64,000 nt of DNA from Antitrichia curtipendula. Taxonomy: Eukaryota > Streptophyta > Bryopsida > Hypnales > Leucodontaceae. Both the position numbers and the translations under genes were made by a program. Numbering within the stretch: the stretch's first letter is position 1; each line of letters opens with the position of its first letter. Below the pieces are notes generated by a model. The model was not told the origin of the DNA, made no database searches, and saw only the letters and a program-made list of their open reading frames with translations. This document shows, in pieces, positions 11,019 through 22,782 of the stretch. The DNA lies in assembly GCA_951230915.1 (NCBI GenBank), contig OX579642.1, forward strand, positions 7,750,001 through 7,814,000. The letters are read 5' to 3'.

Positions 11019-13211
11019 GTGGAATTGGATTTTTGGCTTAAATGCCCGAAGCACCCAAATCTGGTGTTGGCAAAACTTTGAAGTTAAATAAAACCTAACC
11101 AAGTTGCTATTTTTAGTAGTATCCAAGTTGCTATTTTTAGTAAGTTCTTCTTGAAGTCTAGTTATAGCATCAATAGTCTATTCTTAAAAATAAATGATAG
11201 TGATTTTTCGTTTCAAGACTTTGTGCAAGGATACCCATTGCAATCTTGACTTCTTGTAGCATTGAGAGCTTTTGGAAATGTGCCTCGAAAACACAAGATC
11301 TTGGAGAAAAAATCACATTCAAATTTATTTTTTTATTTAAAAAAAAATATGGAGTATATTTTTAAAAGCCATAAATTGTTTGGGGTTATACATGTTCGGC
11401 AATTTAACCTCATATTTTTGTGGTCTAAATTTTTTTTAATTTTACTTGTGAAAACTGAAAAGAGGATTGGAAGACTTCAGATCACTTTTATAGTTTTAAC
11501 ACCCTCATGCTCAAACATTATAATCTTTTACTCTATAAGTGATATTGTTGTGTTTTAGCAACCTATGAGCCCCTAATATGTCTTGTTTGAATTTATATGG
11601 TTACAATTTTTTTGGAATTGATACGCCTAGTCACCTAATCAAAATGTTAACATTTTGTTCAATTTAGAGCAAATTTGTAGAAGCTCAAAACATGCCTTGG
11701 GCATCTAGGATTCTAGGGATTAAAGTTTGTTATTGAATTTCGAATTAGAGAAGTTGCTAAATTGATTTTACACTAACTATATGGCAAGAAATTCAAAAAT
11801 ATTAATCCATGTAGCCATGTAGGCCCTATGCTAATTATTGCCAAAAAAAAAATCCAAGTTGGCATTTCTCCATGTTCACCTTGAAATGAAATGAAAAAAA
11901 AGAAATTAGAATCTATTCAATTTAAGACTTTCAAGTATAGGATCGCCATTCATAAAGTCATTTATTTCAATTGATTTTCAAATAAATTTCATGTAGTGTG
12001 ACCTTATCAAGTTAGCAATTGCAAGATATTAAACTTTGATCATTTGATTTCCATAATGCCATTTGAGAAAAAATGGAAAATGTTCAATACTTTAATTTGT
12101 AAACTTTGGATTTAAAAATAAACATGAGGGAGTAGTCAATCAATAGTCCAACTAAAAAAGCATTAAAACTAATAGAACAAAAGTTACAAAACGTGAATTA
12201 TTTTTTGGTTTAATTCTAAAGACTTAAAGGAGATTTCATCAAATATGAAGCAATCAAATAATTTGTTACTTATTTCTTGCTTTGGTAAAGAATTTCCATT
12301 GTTTTTATTTCTTAGCCCCTAAAGTAACATACTCTCATTGTCCTTTCTGCCAGGGACAAAATGGATTTTCGATAGGCTCCTATGATCTCATTTTTTACTG
12401 AAACTTTTGAAAACTTTTTCATAAGAATGATAACATGGAATGATAGATAAACTTATGAGTTTATTCATAATACAATTTCTATTCCAATCGGTGCCTAGGA
12501 GCAAAGGGTATGCCACAATAACCTCAAACAGGGGAGATCGGGACACCGGGTGGTCCAAGACTCCGGGTAGACAAAAAAATCCACAAAAAAATGAAATACA
12601 AATTTGTATGTTTTTTTTCCAGTTGGATTGTATTTTCTTTTAAATGGGAGGCTTTCATTCATCCCATTTGGATTAGGAATGGAAAAGTTATGGGTTTTTT
12701 GTGGAGCGGGCAATCCTAGCAACTTCTTAAAATAAATTTGTTTCTTTCACTTCGATGCTAATAACTTTCAATCCATACGGTCAAACATCACAAATTTTTT
12801 ATCACGTCATCTAAGACAAGTGTAGAACAAGATCCTTTGGTTCGATTCAAAAAATAAATTGGAAAATTTAATTCATAGGTGAACATAGCAAAAGTGGTGG
12901 TTTAGGGTGGTTTGGGCCAAAAAATGGACTTCAGACTTTAGGGCTTCACCAAAAATAAAATAGAACACTCTTTTACCTACCATCTAAGCATACAAGCTTC
13001 TTCTATACTATTACAAAAAGGTCCAATAGATTACAAAAATTGACAAAGGTGAAGCAACAATACACGAGGTGGAAAGAAAACAATAAATGTACATATTTTA
13101 TAAATCCGTTGAAGTACATGGTAAACTAATAAAGGCTTTACATAATTACATACGTTCGCTTTGTACAACTTCCAGTATTTAATTCTATACATCTATCTAG
13201 TTATATACAAT
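11019..13211. other. AT-rich spacer in the hAT
   Basis: 11035-11560 is a copy of the dispersed repeat at 1886-2400. 12715-12960 resembles MITE ends (CTTTCAATCCATACGGTCAA, then GACTTTAGGG). No coding region is evident. The right part is the probable 3' flank of the RING gene. Confidence 0.6.
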
Positions 13212-15476
13212 CTAGTCTACATCTTCGATTACAACGCCGCGTGCTATGCTATTTCTCAAAAATCGTTGCAATTCTTCTTGCGATTCGAAAGTCCTCAGAA
13301 GCTGAAGTGCTTCTATATCGTATCTATCATGTAAGTGGGAAAAAATGTCATTCACGAGGGCTGGCTCATGGAAGGTATTGTCTTCAGTGTATGCCATTTC
13401 TTCCTCATAGCTCAATTCCCCCTCAAATCCGACTGGCTGGCCTTGAGAGTTAAATATGATGCGTTGTGGATGTGGTGCGCGTATAAAAATTAAGCGTTCT
13501 GGGTCCCAATGTCCACCGGCAATCTGACCTAAATATAGTCGACGCCCTGGATCACTGTCTCCAAACACCCTCCTGATCACCTCTGTCACTTGGGCGTCAC
13601 TCGTCCATGGTATGTCAGCCACCGTTTCTGCCGGGAGGTGTCGGTTGTGGTGGCCCCACTTCCAAAGCCATGTCATGTCGGACCCCCAATGTACTCTATT
13701 ACCGGGGCCCGGTAAATTTTCTTCATTGTACTCGTAATGTTGAGGCATGTGGTCTTCAAGGCCAAACGTTTTGTACAGTCGTGCATGAAATGGAGCCCTG
13801 CATTGCGCACATCTCTTTCTGGTGACCATGTGTGAAATAAGACACACGGGGTGGTATAGATGGCCACATGTACCAAGATTCCATCCACCCTCGGGGCCAA
13901 ATGGTTGTTGGCACATTATACATGTTGTTCCATCTTTTACAAAATCTGGAACGGAAGGCCACACTAGTGGCGTAATGCCATCGTGGTTGGGTGGCCCGTA
14001 CCGTTGGCGATCGATATTATATTGGAATTCCAAGTCTAGACGGGCATTCCAATCGATGCTTGAATTCTCCCTATACACTGGTAAATCATCGGTGAACATT
14101 TCTGCCACCCGAGGCCACGAGGTCAAGCCAAAATAACGTTGACCGCCATCATTGAATTCTGCAGCCACTCTCCTCACTTCACGTTGCATTTGCTCAGCCT
14201 CGTTTAGCGCTAAGCTGCATGTCAACTTCATGTTGCACATTTGAAGCAGCCTCTGCTCCTTCTGAGGATTTTGAACCAACCGCATATTTTCAGCACTCAA
14301 TGCGGTCATGGTCTGTTCCAAGGTTGTTCGAGCTGCAGTAACCACCGCCACCTCTGCCTCGGCGTTGTTGGCACAAAGTTCCAAAGCACGCATGGCGTTT
14401 GTTAATTCTTCCATGTTTGTGCGAGTACTTCCAAGCTCTGCTTCAACTTGCTCAGCACGTGCACGCATAATATCTAATGTGGCACTTTCTGAACTTGGAA
14501 AAGTGGATCGTGATCGCAGCACAAACTCAGATGTATTGCTCGGGCCTGGTGTGTCTTCATCTGCACCGTATGTAGCACGTTCCACTACAAGATCGAGTGG
14601 TGGAACTGAGTCTGTGTTGACCCGCCTTTCACGCTCTACGAGCTCGGCTTCACGTGCGATGAAGCGCACATTTTCATCTTGAACGGCCCGCATCCTTGCA
14701 TGATGAACTTCCAACACTGCAGCATGTTGTCGTCGTGTTTCTTCTTTTTCTGCTTGCAGTGTTTGTACTAATTGGCGCAAGCGAATTACTTCTTCACCGT
14801 CAGCTTGCACTCCACCAATCACAGCTTGTTGGTTTACATCTGGACCGCTGCCCTGACCAACTTCTATCTCCATCAACTCCGTCCCTGGACACTCTGTCAG
14901 TGGAACCACGTCCATTTGCACATTTTGGACATCATCCAATGGCACGGCAAGATTTGGTACATTGTCCAACGGCACAGTAGGATTTGGTGCAATGTGGCGA
15001 GTTTGATTTGGAAATGTATTATTCCGCGATTTGCCCCAAAAGCTGCTCCAGTCCACATCCTTGCCAAGAAAAACCTCCGCATATGCCATTTGGCACAATG
15101 AAAGTGTCCCGTCTTTCTTGGATCTTGCCCCCCAAAGTGCCAATGATACTTCAATCATCCTCTTCTTGAAGTGCGGATGTTGGCACTGGTCAATATTTAC
15201 CACGCCAGATTTCACGTGCACCTCGTACCGGTCGTGTGGCCAATGGCGGTTGATGTGGGCCCAATCTATATATTGACGACATATCACTCTTGTCCATGGG
15301 CCATCTGCCTCCAACTACCCAAGCTTTGCCATAACCTCTTCGGCATTAAGTGTGCCTCAATCCAAGGTTGCTCTGTTTCCTCTCTTCCTTCTACCTGGGG
15401 GTTCACCTGCAGGTACCAAACCTCCTGGGGGGTCACCTCCAGGTCCCGAACCTCCTGCTACATCCTCTACGTCCAT
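13212..15476 (-). pseudogene. RING-H2 coiled-coil protein gene (hAT cargo), two early stops
   Basis: One frame of 755 codons from the ATG at 15476 to the TAG stop at 13212. It is broken only by TGA at 15357-15359 and TAG at 15315-15317. The last 700 codons are uninterrupted. Counting from codon 15314: an N-terminal region (1-95) rich in W/H, predicted coiled coils at about 172-232 and 285-385, and a RING-H2 finger at 465-505 with C-x2-C-x14-C-x-H-x2-H-x2-C-x10-C-x2-C spacing. A conserved-looking acidic tail of about 190 residues follows. The finger suggests E3 ubiquitin ligase activity (inferred). A 3' splice site (TTTTACAG) lies just before the ATG at about 15485, and a TATAAGTA box at about 15690 on the minus strand. 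I do not recognise the family. Later ATGs could still yield the RING part. Confidence 0.75.
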
Positions 15477-15682
15477 TCTTGATACCTGTAAAATGACACA
15501 CACGATACTGTATGCGAATACAATGACAATTTGCTTTGCCTTCTGTTGCGTGAAGGCAACTGAAATGTGGCAAAACAATGTCAAATGTATAACACTTCCC
15601 CTCAAATTGCAGAGCGAAGCTTTCTCAAGCTCGGACAGTGCAACTCAAAAGAGGAAGCACGTAAACTGTCCAAAAAAGTTTA

Positions 15683-15691
15683 CTTATACCC
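15683..15691 (-). promoter_or_regulatory. TATA box upstream of the RING gene
   Basis: TATAAGTA on the minus strand, about 210 bp upstream of the ATG and directly beside array b. Suggestive position; not proven. Confidence 0.45.
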
Positions 15692-15764
15692 CCCAATTAC
15701 CGACCCGATTAGGCAGGGTAATTAACATAACATCAGCCCGTCCCCCCCCGAATCCAGACCGTCC

Positions 15765-16292
15765 AGGGCGTGGGACAGCCCTGGAATGGACGGCCGATAC
15801 GTCCACAGAGGTCCAACACAGGGTTGGAACGCCGTCAACGGGTTCGGGGCGCCGTCGACAGGTTCGGGAAATAATTACACCACCGCCCGAGACTTGGACG
15901 GATGGATTTTCCGTCCTCTCGACGGTCTGCCCGTTCCGTCGACGGCCTGCCCGTCCCCTCAAAGGATTGCCCGTCCCCTCGACGGAATACCCGTCTCCTC
16001 GAGAGTATACCTGTTTCCTGGATGGCATACCCGTCTCGTGGACGAAATACTCGTCTCGTGAACGGAATACCCGTCTCGTGGACGGCATACCCGTCTCTTG
16101 GACGGAAAGGCCGTCCAAAAGGACGGGGTGCCCGTCTCTTCGACGGCCTGTCGCTGGTCGGGAACGGCCCGCCCATCCTCTCGACGACCTGTTCGTGGTC
16201 TGGGACGGCCTGCCCGTCCTCTCGACGGCCTGTCCCTGGTCGGGAACGACCCGCCCATCCTCTCGACGGCCTGCCAAACGTCCTGGACGGCC
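15765..16292. repeat. GC-rich array b: CTCGACGGCCTGCCCGTC minisatellite
   Basis: Imperfect units of about 18 bp built from CGACGG and CCCGTC, upstream of the RING gene. It shares the exact stretch CATCCTCTCGACGACCTGTT with the end of array c, in the same orientation. Frames of up to 422 codons crossing it are open because the repeat lacks stops, not because it codes. Confidence 0.88.
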
Positions 16293-18785
16293 CTTTAAAA
16301 ATTTTATTTTTATTTTTTTGAAAATTGATTTTTTATTTTTAGTAAAAAGCAGTTTTTTTATTTCTTCATGTCATGTCCATGTTAGAAAGTCTTGTAGCCA
16401 TCTTAGAAAATGTTATGACTGTTTTAAGTGGGAAGATGACCATCATGGAAACAATTTTCTGCTGATTTGGGGTAGTCTACAAACTCTTTTGGGCTTACTG
16501 GATAGTACACTTCAAAAATTAAAAAAAAAATCATATTTAATCCAAAGAATCAAATTCCAGTTGCGTTCTTCATTTCTCACATGTGTCTTTGTATGGAAAA
16601 AATTTGATTATTTTTGCTAAAGGCAATACAACAAATCAGTCATTCTGCCTGTCATAGGCAGGTTTACCTTATATCACAAGGATAATGACATTAGAATCCA
16701 TCATAGCATAAACTTAATTTCCATTTCATGATTTATTTAGAATGTACTAAATGTAGTAGACATTAAAAACACATTCGAAGTGCAAATCGCAATAATGAAA
16801 TTTCATTTTTAGAGTCGTGTTGGGGGATTTTACATAAAATAGGAACTAGAGAAAATGAACTTTTGCTTGATAGTTAGACTCAAACTCAGAAAATATCAAT
16901 TTGGGGGATAAATTTCAGATTTAGACTAAGGAGCAACAACTTCCCAAGATACACTAAAGTAGCATTTTTTTTTTTTTTTTTTTTCCTAAACTCTAAATTA
17001 CGCGGAGGCAAATATCGGAAAGACTACAAAATCATTTGGATACACTTTGTAACTCAACATGGAAGGTCCCCGAAAAATGAATTGAACGCTTCCACAATCT
17101 TTCCATCTCATTGAAGTGATTGAATTGCCATCAAATTGGCACTAAATGATGTCGTTGGGCGTTCAAAGGTTGAAGTTTATTGTAAATATCTTGCAATCTA
17201 CAATTCTATATAGGCAAAGTTTGTGAAATTTCATCCGGTCAATTGAACACTACTCTAGTACTCTAGTATGAGATCTTACATACTACAAGTAGATGTGCAC
17301 CTTAAAGGCCTAAAGTCCTAAACACATTCATTTTTATTTTTACATTCTTTACTATAGAAATGGCAATTTATTTCAGATATAGAATGCAAAAGAGGCCTTG
17401 GGACTTTAGTCAGTTTAGTGGTTAACATACGGTACTACATAAGCAATTAATAAACAACCCATATGAAAAACTATAATAATTCACCGTGAGTTGCTTTATA
17501 ATTTAGAAGCCATAAAAAAAATATAGAGACCACAAAAATGTGAAGTTCATGTACTCAATGTTGCATTTCAATTTTATTACACCAATCCACTCTTATTTGC
17601 TATAGTTACATAAACTTGAACATCAAATACTCTTAAAATTGCAATAGTGAAGAGGGTTTAGGGTTTAGGGTTTAGGATTTAGGGTATTGTCTTATAGGAT
17701 TTACTTCAAAACCTAGCATGGACCGGAAACCACGAAAATGTTCTTCCTTTTTTTAGTTGGCATTATAAGTGCAAAACTTGATCGAGATGTAGTCTTTGAA
17801 GTTTGAATTGGAAAAAAATAGATTAATGATTTAAAATCAAAGTTTTATAAAACATATTGAAGACACCAGAAAACGGCATAACAATATCTTTAGAAGGTAA
17901 AACATTCTTAAGTTTAGATGTATAGGGCTACATTCTTTTTCTGTAATGTATGAATGGAAAGCCAAAACAATGTTTTACATTAATCAATGATATGCATATG
18001 ACATATGTTGTTTAGGAGGTCTTTCACTTATTTCATAATTAACCATTTCAGAGTTTTAATCTTACTACGTTTAACTAGAGCATTTAGAGGGTGGTTTATT
18101 GTCTTGGTCTTTGTATATTTGATCCGGACTTAGTAAGTTATTGAATGTTTGTATGTTTGAGACTTTGAGTTTAGTATATTAGTATAGACAGGGTTTAAAG
18201 TTCAACAAAATACTAAATTGTCAGGTGCACTTACATGCAGGGAAGGATGGAATCAAAATACAATAATTCCAAAGGTGAAATTGTTCGAGTTATAATTGAT
18301 AAAATTCATTTGAATTCGAATTTGAGCCCTACAGAATATAAATTATTTTAAGGGATTGCGAGATTCTGGGATTTTTGTAAAAAAAACATTGCCCAATGCC
18401 AACAACTTTCGTGAAAATGGGTGCAATTAGAATGAATCAAATATTAACATGAACATCCAAATAGAACATTCTAGGACTGACATTAAGAAGTTTTCAATTT
18501 GACCTTCTATTTTTCCATTATTTACGTGCAACAAAATATAATTCCATTCTAAATGAGCATTAAACCTTGTTTTTTGAGCATTTGAATGTCATCTCTGGTA
18601 TTTATTTGTCCTCTAATTGAAACAAGTGTGAACATTAAGTTAGCACTCTTAAACTACCCGCCACCGTAGTCTAATGCCCGATTGAGAGGGAGGACACCTG
18701 TCCTGACAAGTCCGAGAGTGCCAAACCACATAAATGAAAAATTCTCCGAACAAGGATTAGAAATGAATTACACTTGGCCAGCACT
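16293..18785. other. AT-rich spacer between arrays b and c
   Basis: No gene is visible. A T20 tract lies at about 16964-16984, and a telomere-like tract at 17653-17684. Confidence 0.6.
17653..17684 (+). repeat. Interstitial telomere-like tract (TTTAGGG)n
   Basis: Four to five copies of TTTAGGG, one degenerate (TTTAGGA), on the plus strand. It is the Arabidopsis-type plant telomere motif. A second tract in the opposite orientation lies at 26048-26071. Confidence 0.8.
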
Positions 18786-19305
18786 GTTTTGAATGGCCCG
18801 CTCGATGACCTTCCCGCCCTCTCGATGGCCTTCCCGTCCTCTCGACGGCCTTCCCGTCTCTCAAAAGTCTTCCCGTCCTCTCGACGGCCAGTTTGCGGGC
18901 TGGACGGCTTGGCCCCCTGGACGGACAGTCCGCGGGCTGGACAGCCTTCCCGTCCTCAGGCCAAGCAGTCCGCAGGCTGGACGGTCTCCCCCCGTGGATG
19001 GCCTTCCCGTCCTCTCGACGGCCAGTCCGCGGGCTGGACAGTCTCCCCCCGTGGACGGCCTTTTTGTCCTCTCGACGGCCAGTCCGCGGGCTGGACGGCT
19101 TGGCCCCTGGACGGTCTCCCCCCTGGACGCCCTTCTCGTCCTCTCGACGGCCAGTCCGCGGGCTGGACGGTCTCCACCCCTGGACGGCCTTCCCGTCCTC
19201 TCGACGGCCAGTCCGCGGGCTGGACGGCTTGTCCCTTTGGACGGCCTTCCCGTCCTCTGGACGGCCCTGGACGCTCTGTCCATCCTCTCGACGACCTGTT
19301 CGTCG
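18786..19305. repeat. GC-rich array c: CTCGACGGCCAGTCCGCGGG higher-order array
   Basis: Units of about 60 bp built from CTCTCGACGGCC, AGTCCGCGGGCTGGACGG and TGGACGGCCTTCCCGTC, repeated about eight times. It ends 225 bp upstream of the TATA box of the kinase-like gene. Direct-orientation relative of array b. Confidence 0.88.
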
Positions 19306-19317
19306 ACGTGAATGATT

Positions 19318-19515
19318 GGGGTGGATTGACCCCCTCGCTCGGCCTTACCAGGGGTGCATGTAAAAGAAAGCCCTCTATTTTCGGCCGATCCAGGGTTATT
19401 ATTTGATGTGATTGAACTAATGAGGGGTCTTTATGAATTCAGAATTTGCAAAAAAGGAATGGTGCGGAAAACAGGGTTGGCCCGGAGGGCCGAGCGAGGG
19501 GGTCAGTTCACCCCG
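19318..19515. repeat. Inverted repeat upstream of the kinase-like gene
   Basis: Arms of 27 bp at about 19318-19345 and 19489-19515 match at about 24 positions; both contain TGACCCCCTCGCTCGGCC or its complement. The 143-bp loop is AT-rich. No clean target duplication is visible. It could be a small MITE or a regulatory hairpin. Confidence 0.75.
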
Positions 19516-19517
19516 GC

Positions 19518-19538
19518 CACGTGAAATGGGTATATAAG
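19518..19538 (+). promoter_or_regulatory. G-box and TATA box of the kinase-like gene
   Basis: CACGTG at 19518-19523 is followed by TATATAAG at 19531-19538. That places the likely transcription start near 19562, about 180 bp before the ATG at 19739. Confidence 0.6.
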
Positions 19539-19738
19539 ACTGTTTTTAGGGTACTTTCGCCACAGTCTCTCTTGCTCTGACGGTGCTCTCTTGTCTTGGA
19601 TTGGTTGCAGTCCTTGCTTGCGAGCGCGGGTGTTGGGTAGAGGCTGTTTTGAGGAATAAGGGGGGCGGTTTTTCACTTTGTGGAAGACGAATTCCTAATT
19701 CCTTTGATTTTGATTATTTGTTACTTGTTACTGTCACG

Positions 19739-21400
19739 ATGGCTGGTTGCGATTTCTCGAAGAGAAAGGTTGATGATTGGTGGACAGGTGTTGGAGATGC
19801 ACCGGTTATGGACCCGGATGCGGAATCACCAGAGCCCGTTTCAGAGGCCGTAGCTGCAGAAGGGTTTGTAGCTGCTGTGGGGGGCGGAGAGTCTTCGAAG
19901 GGGAAGAAAAAACAACGAAGGAGGCACAAGGCTACAAATCTAGAGAAGTGGCCAAGCAAGGGTGCAACGCGAAAACTACATGAAGTGGCGTTGGAATTTT
20001 TTGATCAGTATTCGATTTTGCAGTTGAACTCAATATACGTCTCATGCAGATTACAGGGAGTGGATAAAATTAAACAAAAGTTCCACCACATGTTCTAGAC
20101 AACAATGAGCGCGGATGAGTGGCATGAAGACCGCACGAAAGAATGCTTCGATCATTGGTTGGAGTTACAAGTGCAAACGTGTATCTTCAACCTTGCCCAA
20201 GTTGCGGAAAAAATAAAAGGCTTTGAGAAGAGTGTAGTGCCCAGACAACAAGCACTGAGTTTGTTGCACAAGAAGGTGTATTGGTGGCATGATGCAGTGC
20301 GTGGATTGTCTTCAAGCAACATCCATTCTGCTCCGTGGTTTCAACGAAGTCAGAACTTGGCCTTTGGTCAACAACCTGCAGGAGGAGTGGTTTTCCTTGA
20401 AAGAGGAGTGGTGGTGGTTCCTTTGTCTGGCCATAGCAAACAAGGGGGGCATGGGAGGGTGCGCAAAGTATGTGTTCAAAATTCAAAACATATTCCCGAG
20501 AATATGGAATTAGCTGGGAAGTCAGCCTTGCGCGTGGATGAATTGAAGAAGTCTAGGGAGAAGTTGTCCATCGAGGCATTGGTATGTCCGTGCGAGCATC
20601 CAAGGGTCATCAAATTCTTTGCTATAAATGATATGACCATGGAGTGTTATTTGCAATGGTGGAATGTCGGTACTCTCGGCGCCATGTTTACCCTTGATGA
20701 GAAGAATCGAGATCCAGATGAAATTGGGGAGTTGGCTTACCATGCAACTCCCCAATCAATGCAAGAAGCCAAACGACTCATGGCATATAGACGCAAGCGC
20801 ACTGAACTTGCGTAGGCGATGATTTGCATTGTGGATGCAGTGCGACAGTGCTCTATATTGCACAACGACATCACACCGGAGAACATTATGCTTCATTTTC
20901 CGAATGATAATGGAAGAACCGTGTGGATTGGTCTATGTGATTGGAGAATGGATAGCCGCATCAACGAAGAAATCCCTTCTCTTTACCAATTCAATTGTCC
21001 AAGGAAGTTTCAGGCAACCCGAGCGCAACGTTGGTGGGTGGCTCTTGAGTTGATGTACTTGATTGGAGAGACAGGAACTTCATCATCTCCTACTCGCAGG
21101 GTTAAGCCACCGTGTGTTAGTATACACACGGACGGATACTCCATAGGGAAATTGGCTATGAAGGTATGGAAAAAAGATCGCGGAAATGTAGATATGATTC
21201 CGGACCTTACGACATTTGGTATGTTTCAAACCATGTTGGGTGAATTGTGCAAGGCGGAGCCACTACAACGACGCTCGGTGACTGGAGTCGTGCAACGTCT
21301 AAGTGGTGCTCCAACGTTTTGGACACCACCCATGGATTGCTACCGCGAGGCCCGCAAAGAACAAGACCTTCAAGAAGAGCAGGCGCGCAATGAAGATTAG
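19739..21400 (+). pseudogene. Divergent protein-kinase-like gene (hAT cargo), two TAG stops
   Basis: One intronless frame of 554 codons from the ATG at 19739 (good context, ACGATGG), interrupted only by TAG at 20096-20098 and TAG at 20816-20818. An N-terminal acidic/basic low-complexity segment (KGKKKQRRRHK) and a helical region precede a kinase-like domain. That domain has a glycine-rich loop (GGHGRVRKV), a helix-C region, a catalytic loop LHNDITPENIML (HRD replaced by HND, with Asn kept), DWR where DFG is expected, and DGYSIGKLAMKVW matching subdomain IX. No clear VAIK lysine; ALRV lies in that position. It may be a pseudokinase. It differs from its neighbours in having a clear promoter. 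I do not recognise the family; its role in the transposon is unknown. Confidence 0.72.
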
Positions 21401-22782
21401 ATAATAGTGTATTACCATGTAGTTGCAAAATTAATGTTTACTTAGTACATGCGGTTATTATAGTATGGGCTTGAGGACATCCATAGCAATGTAGCACACT
21501 TTGTGGCTTCAATGCATTTTGTACTCATTTTGGTTTATATAAAGTTATAAACGTATTTTACCTAAACATTGAGTTGTAAAAAATTTCTTGTCTTCCCTAA
21601 CTTTATCATTTAAATTGCGTGTAAACACACATCTTATATCTTTAGTACTAAAAACTTTGAATTGTATATCACTACAAGAAATTTCAATTAGTTTTGTGCA
21701 AAATTGTAATTGTCAACATTTTTGTTGCATTTCATGCCATAAATAAGTAAAAATAGAAAAAACAATTCAAGAGATTCTAAATTTTTAGTTTTTTACAAGA
21801 GGTACAAATATCAATAGAGATTTCTAGTCAGAAAAATTTTCAATTGTTTATTTAATTTTTCATGCCCAAAACTAGTAAATAACTACAAAGAAAAGCTTGA
21901 AGTCAAATTTGACTATCAAACCAAATTTATATTTTTATTGAAAATCAGCATAATATTTTAATATTTTTCAACATACGTAAGAATTCATTTTCTATTTATG
22001 CTTTTTTTTTCCAGAAAATTCAATGGAAAATTGATTTTATTGTGATTTTATAAAGCTAAACGTGGAAATCAGATTTTATCAATTATAATATGTATGAGAA
22101 TAATCTGAAACTGGGGTCATAAATGAATGAATGAACACAAATTATAGTTTTATAATTTTAATTTTAATGAAATTTGAAAAAAAGAAAACATACATGAAAA
22201 AAACACCACACTGTGTTATTTGGATTGCAAACATAGTTTCCAATTGCAATAATTCTTTCAAATTTTGACCTCGATTCTTGAATATTCAAAAAAATAATTC
22301 AAAAACAATAGTGCCCCGAAGGCCCAATTTTCCATAAATCACACTCAGTGAAAGTTAATCTAAAATTGCAAAGCTAGCATTTAGAAAACTAGTTTTTCCA
22401 AGTTTGAATGCTAATATCTTTCAATCTATTCGGTCAAACTTCATGAAATTTTTACCACGTAATAAAAAACATGTGAAGTATAAGATCTTACGGTTAGATG
22501 TTGTAAAAAACATTTTTTCCGTATGTTGAGGCAAATGCAAGAGAAAAGACAGTTTTGCGTTTTTTTTGTGTAATGACTTCGGGACTTTAGGGGTAAACAG
22601 TTCTATGAGAATGAAAGGAACAAAAGTCATATTTTATATTAATGCTGATTTCAATATGCAAGGTATTGAGCCGCTAAAACCATTGCATTTGAAAACATGA
22701 AGATCCTATTGTCTTTTCAAAAACATTCAACGTCTTCCATGCCTAAGAATGCGCATAGAAGTATTTGCATTTGCTTCTTGTA
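21401..22782. other. AT-rich spacer 3' of the kinase-like gene and transposase
   Basis: No gene. 22381-22592 resembles the end of a TTAACCCCTAAA-type MITE (CTAATATCTTTCAATCTATT, then GACTTTAGGGGTAAAC). Confidence 0.6.

Noticed and set aside
10532..11126. Open frames rich in PVHPPVH, RPPARP or WTGGWTG repeats
   Set aside because: Translations of the 12-bp minisatellite in different frames.
15352..16620. 422-codon open frame and overlapping minus-strand frames
   Set aside because: They cross array b, where the GC-rich repeat lacks stops in all six frames. Composition follows the repeat unit and nothing matches a protein family.
18774..19406. 140-210 codon frames rich in DGLPVLSTASPRAG
   Set aside because: Translations of array c; all frames are equally open.
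19583..19738. Upstream extension of the kinase-like frame
   Set aside because: It is open but has no ATG in frame before 19739, and lies in the expected 5' UTR.
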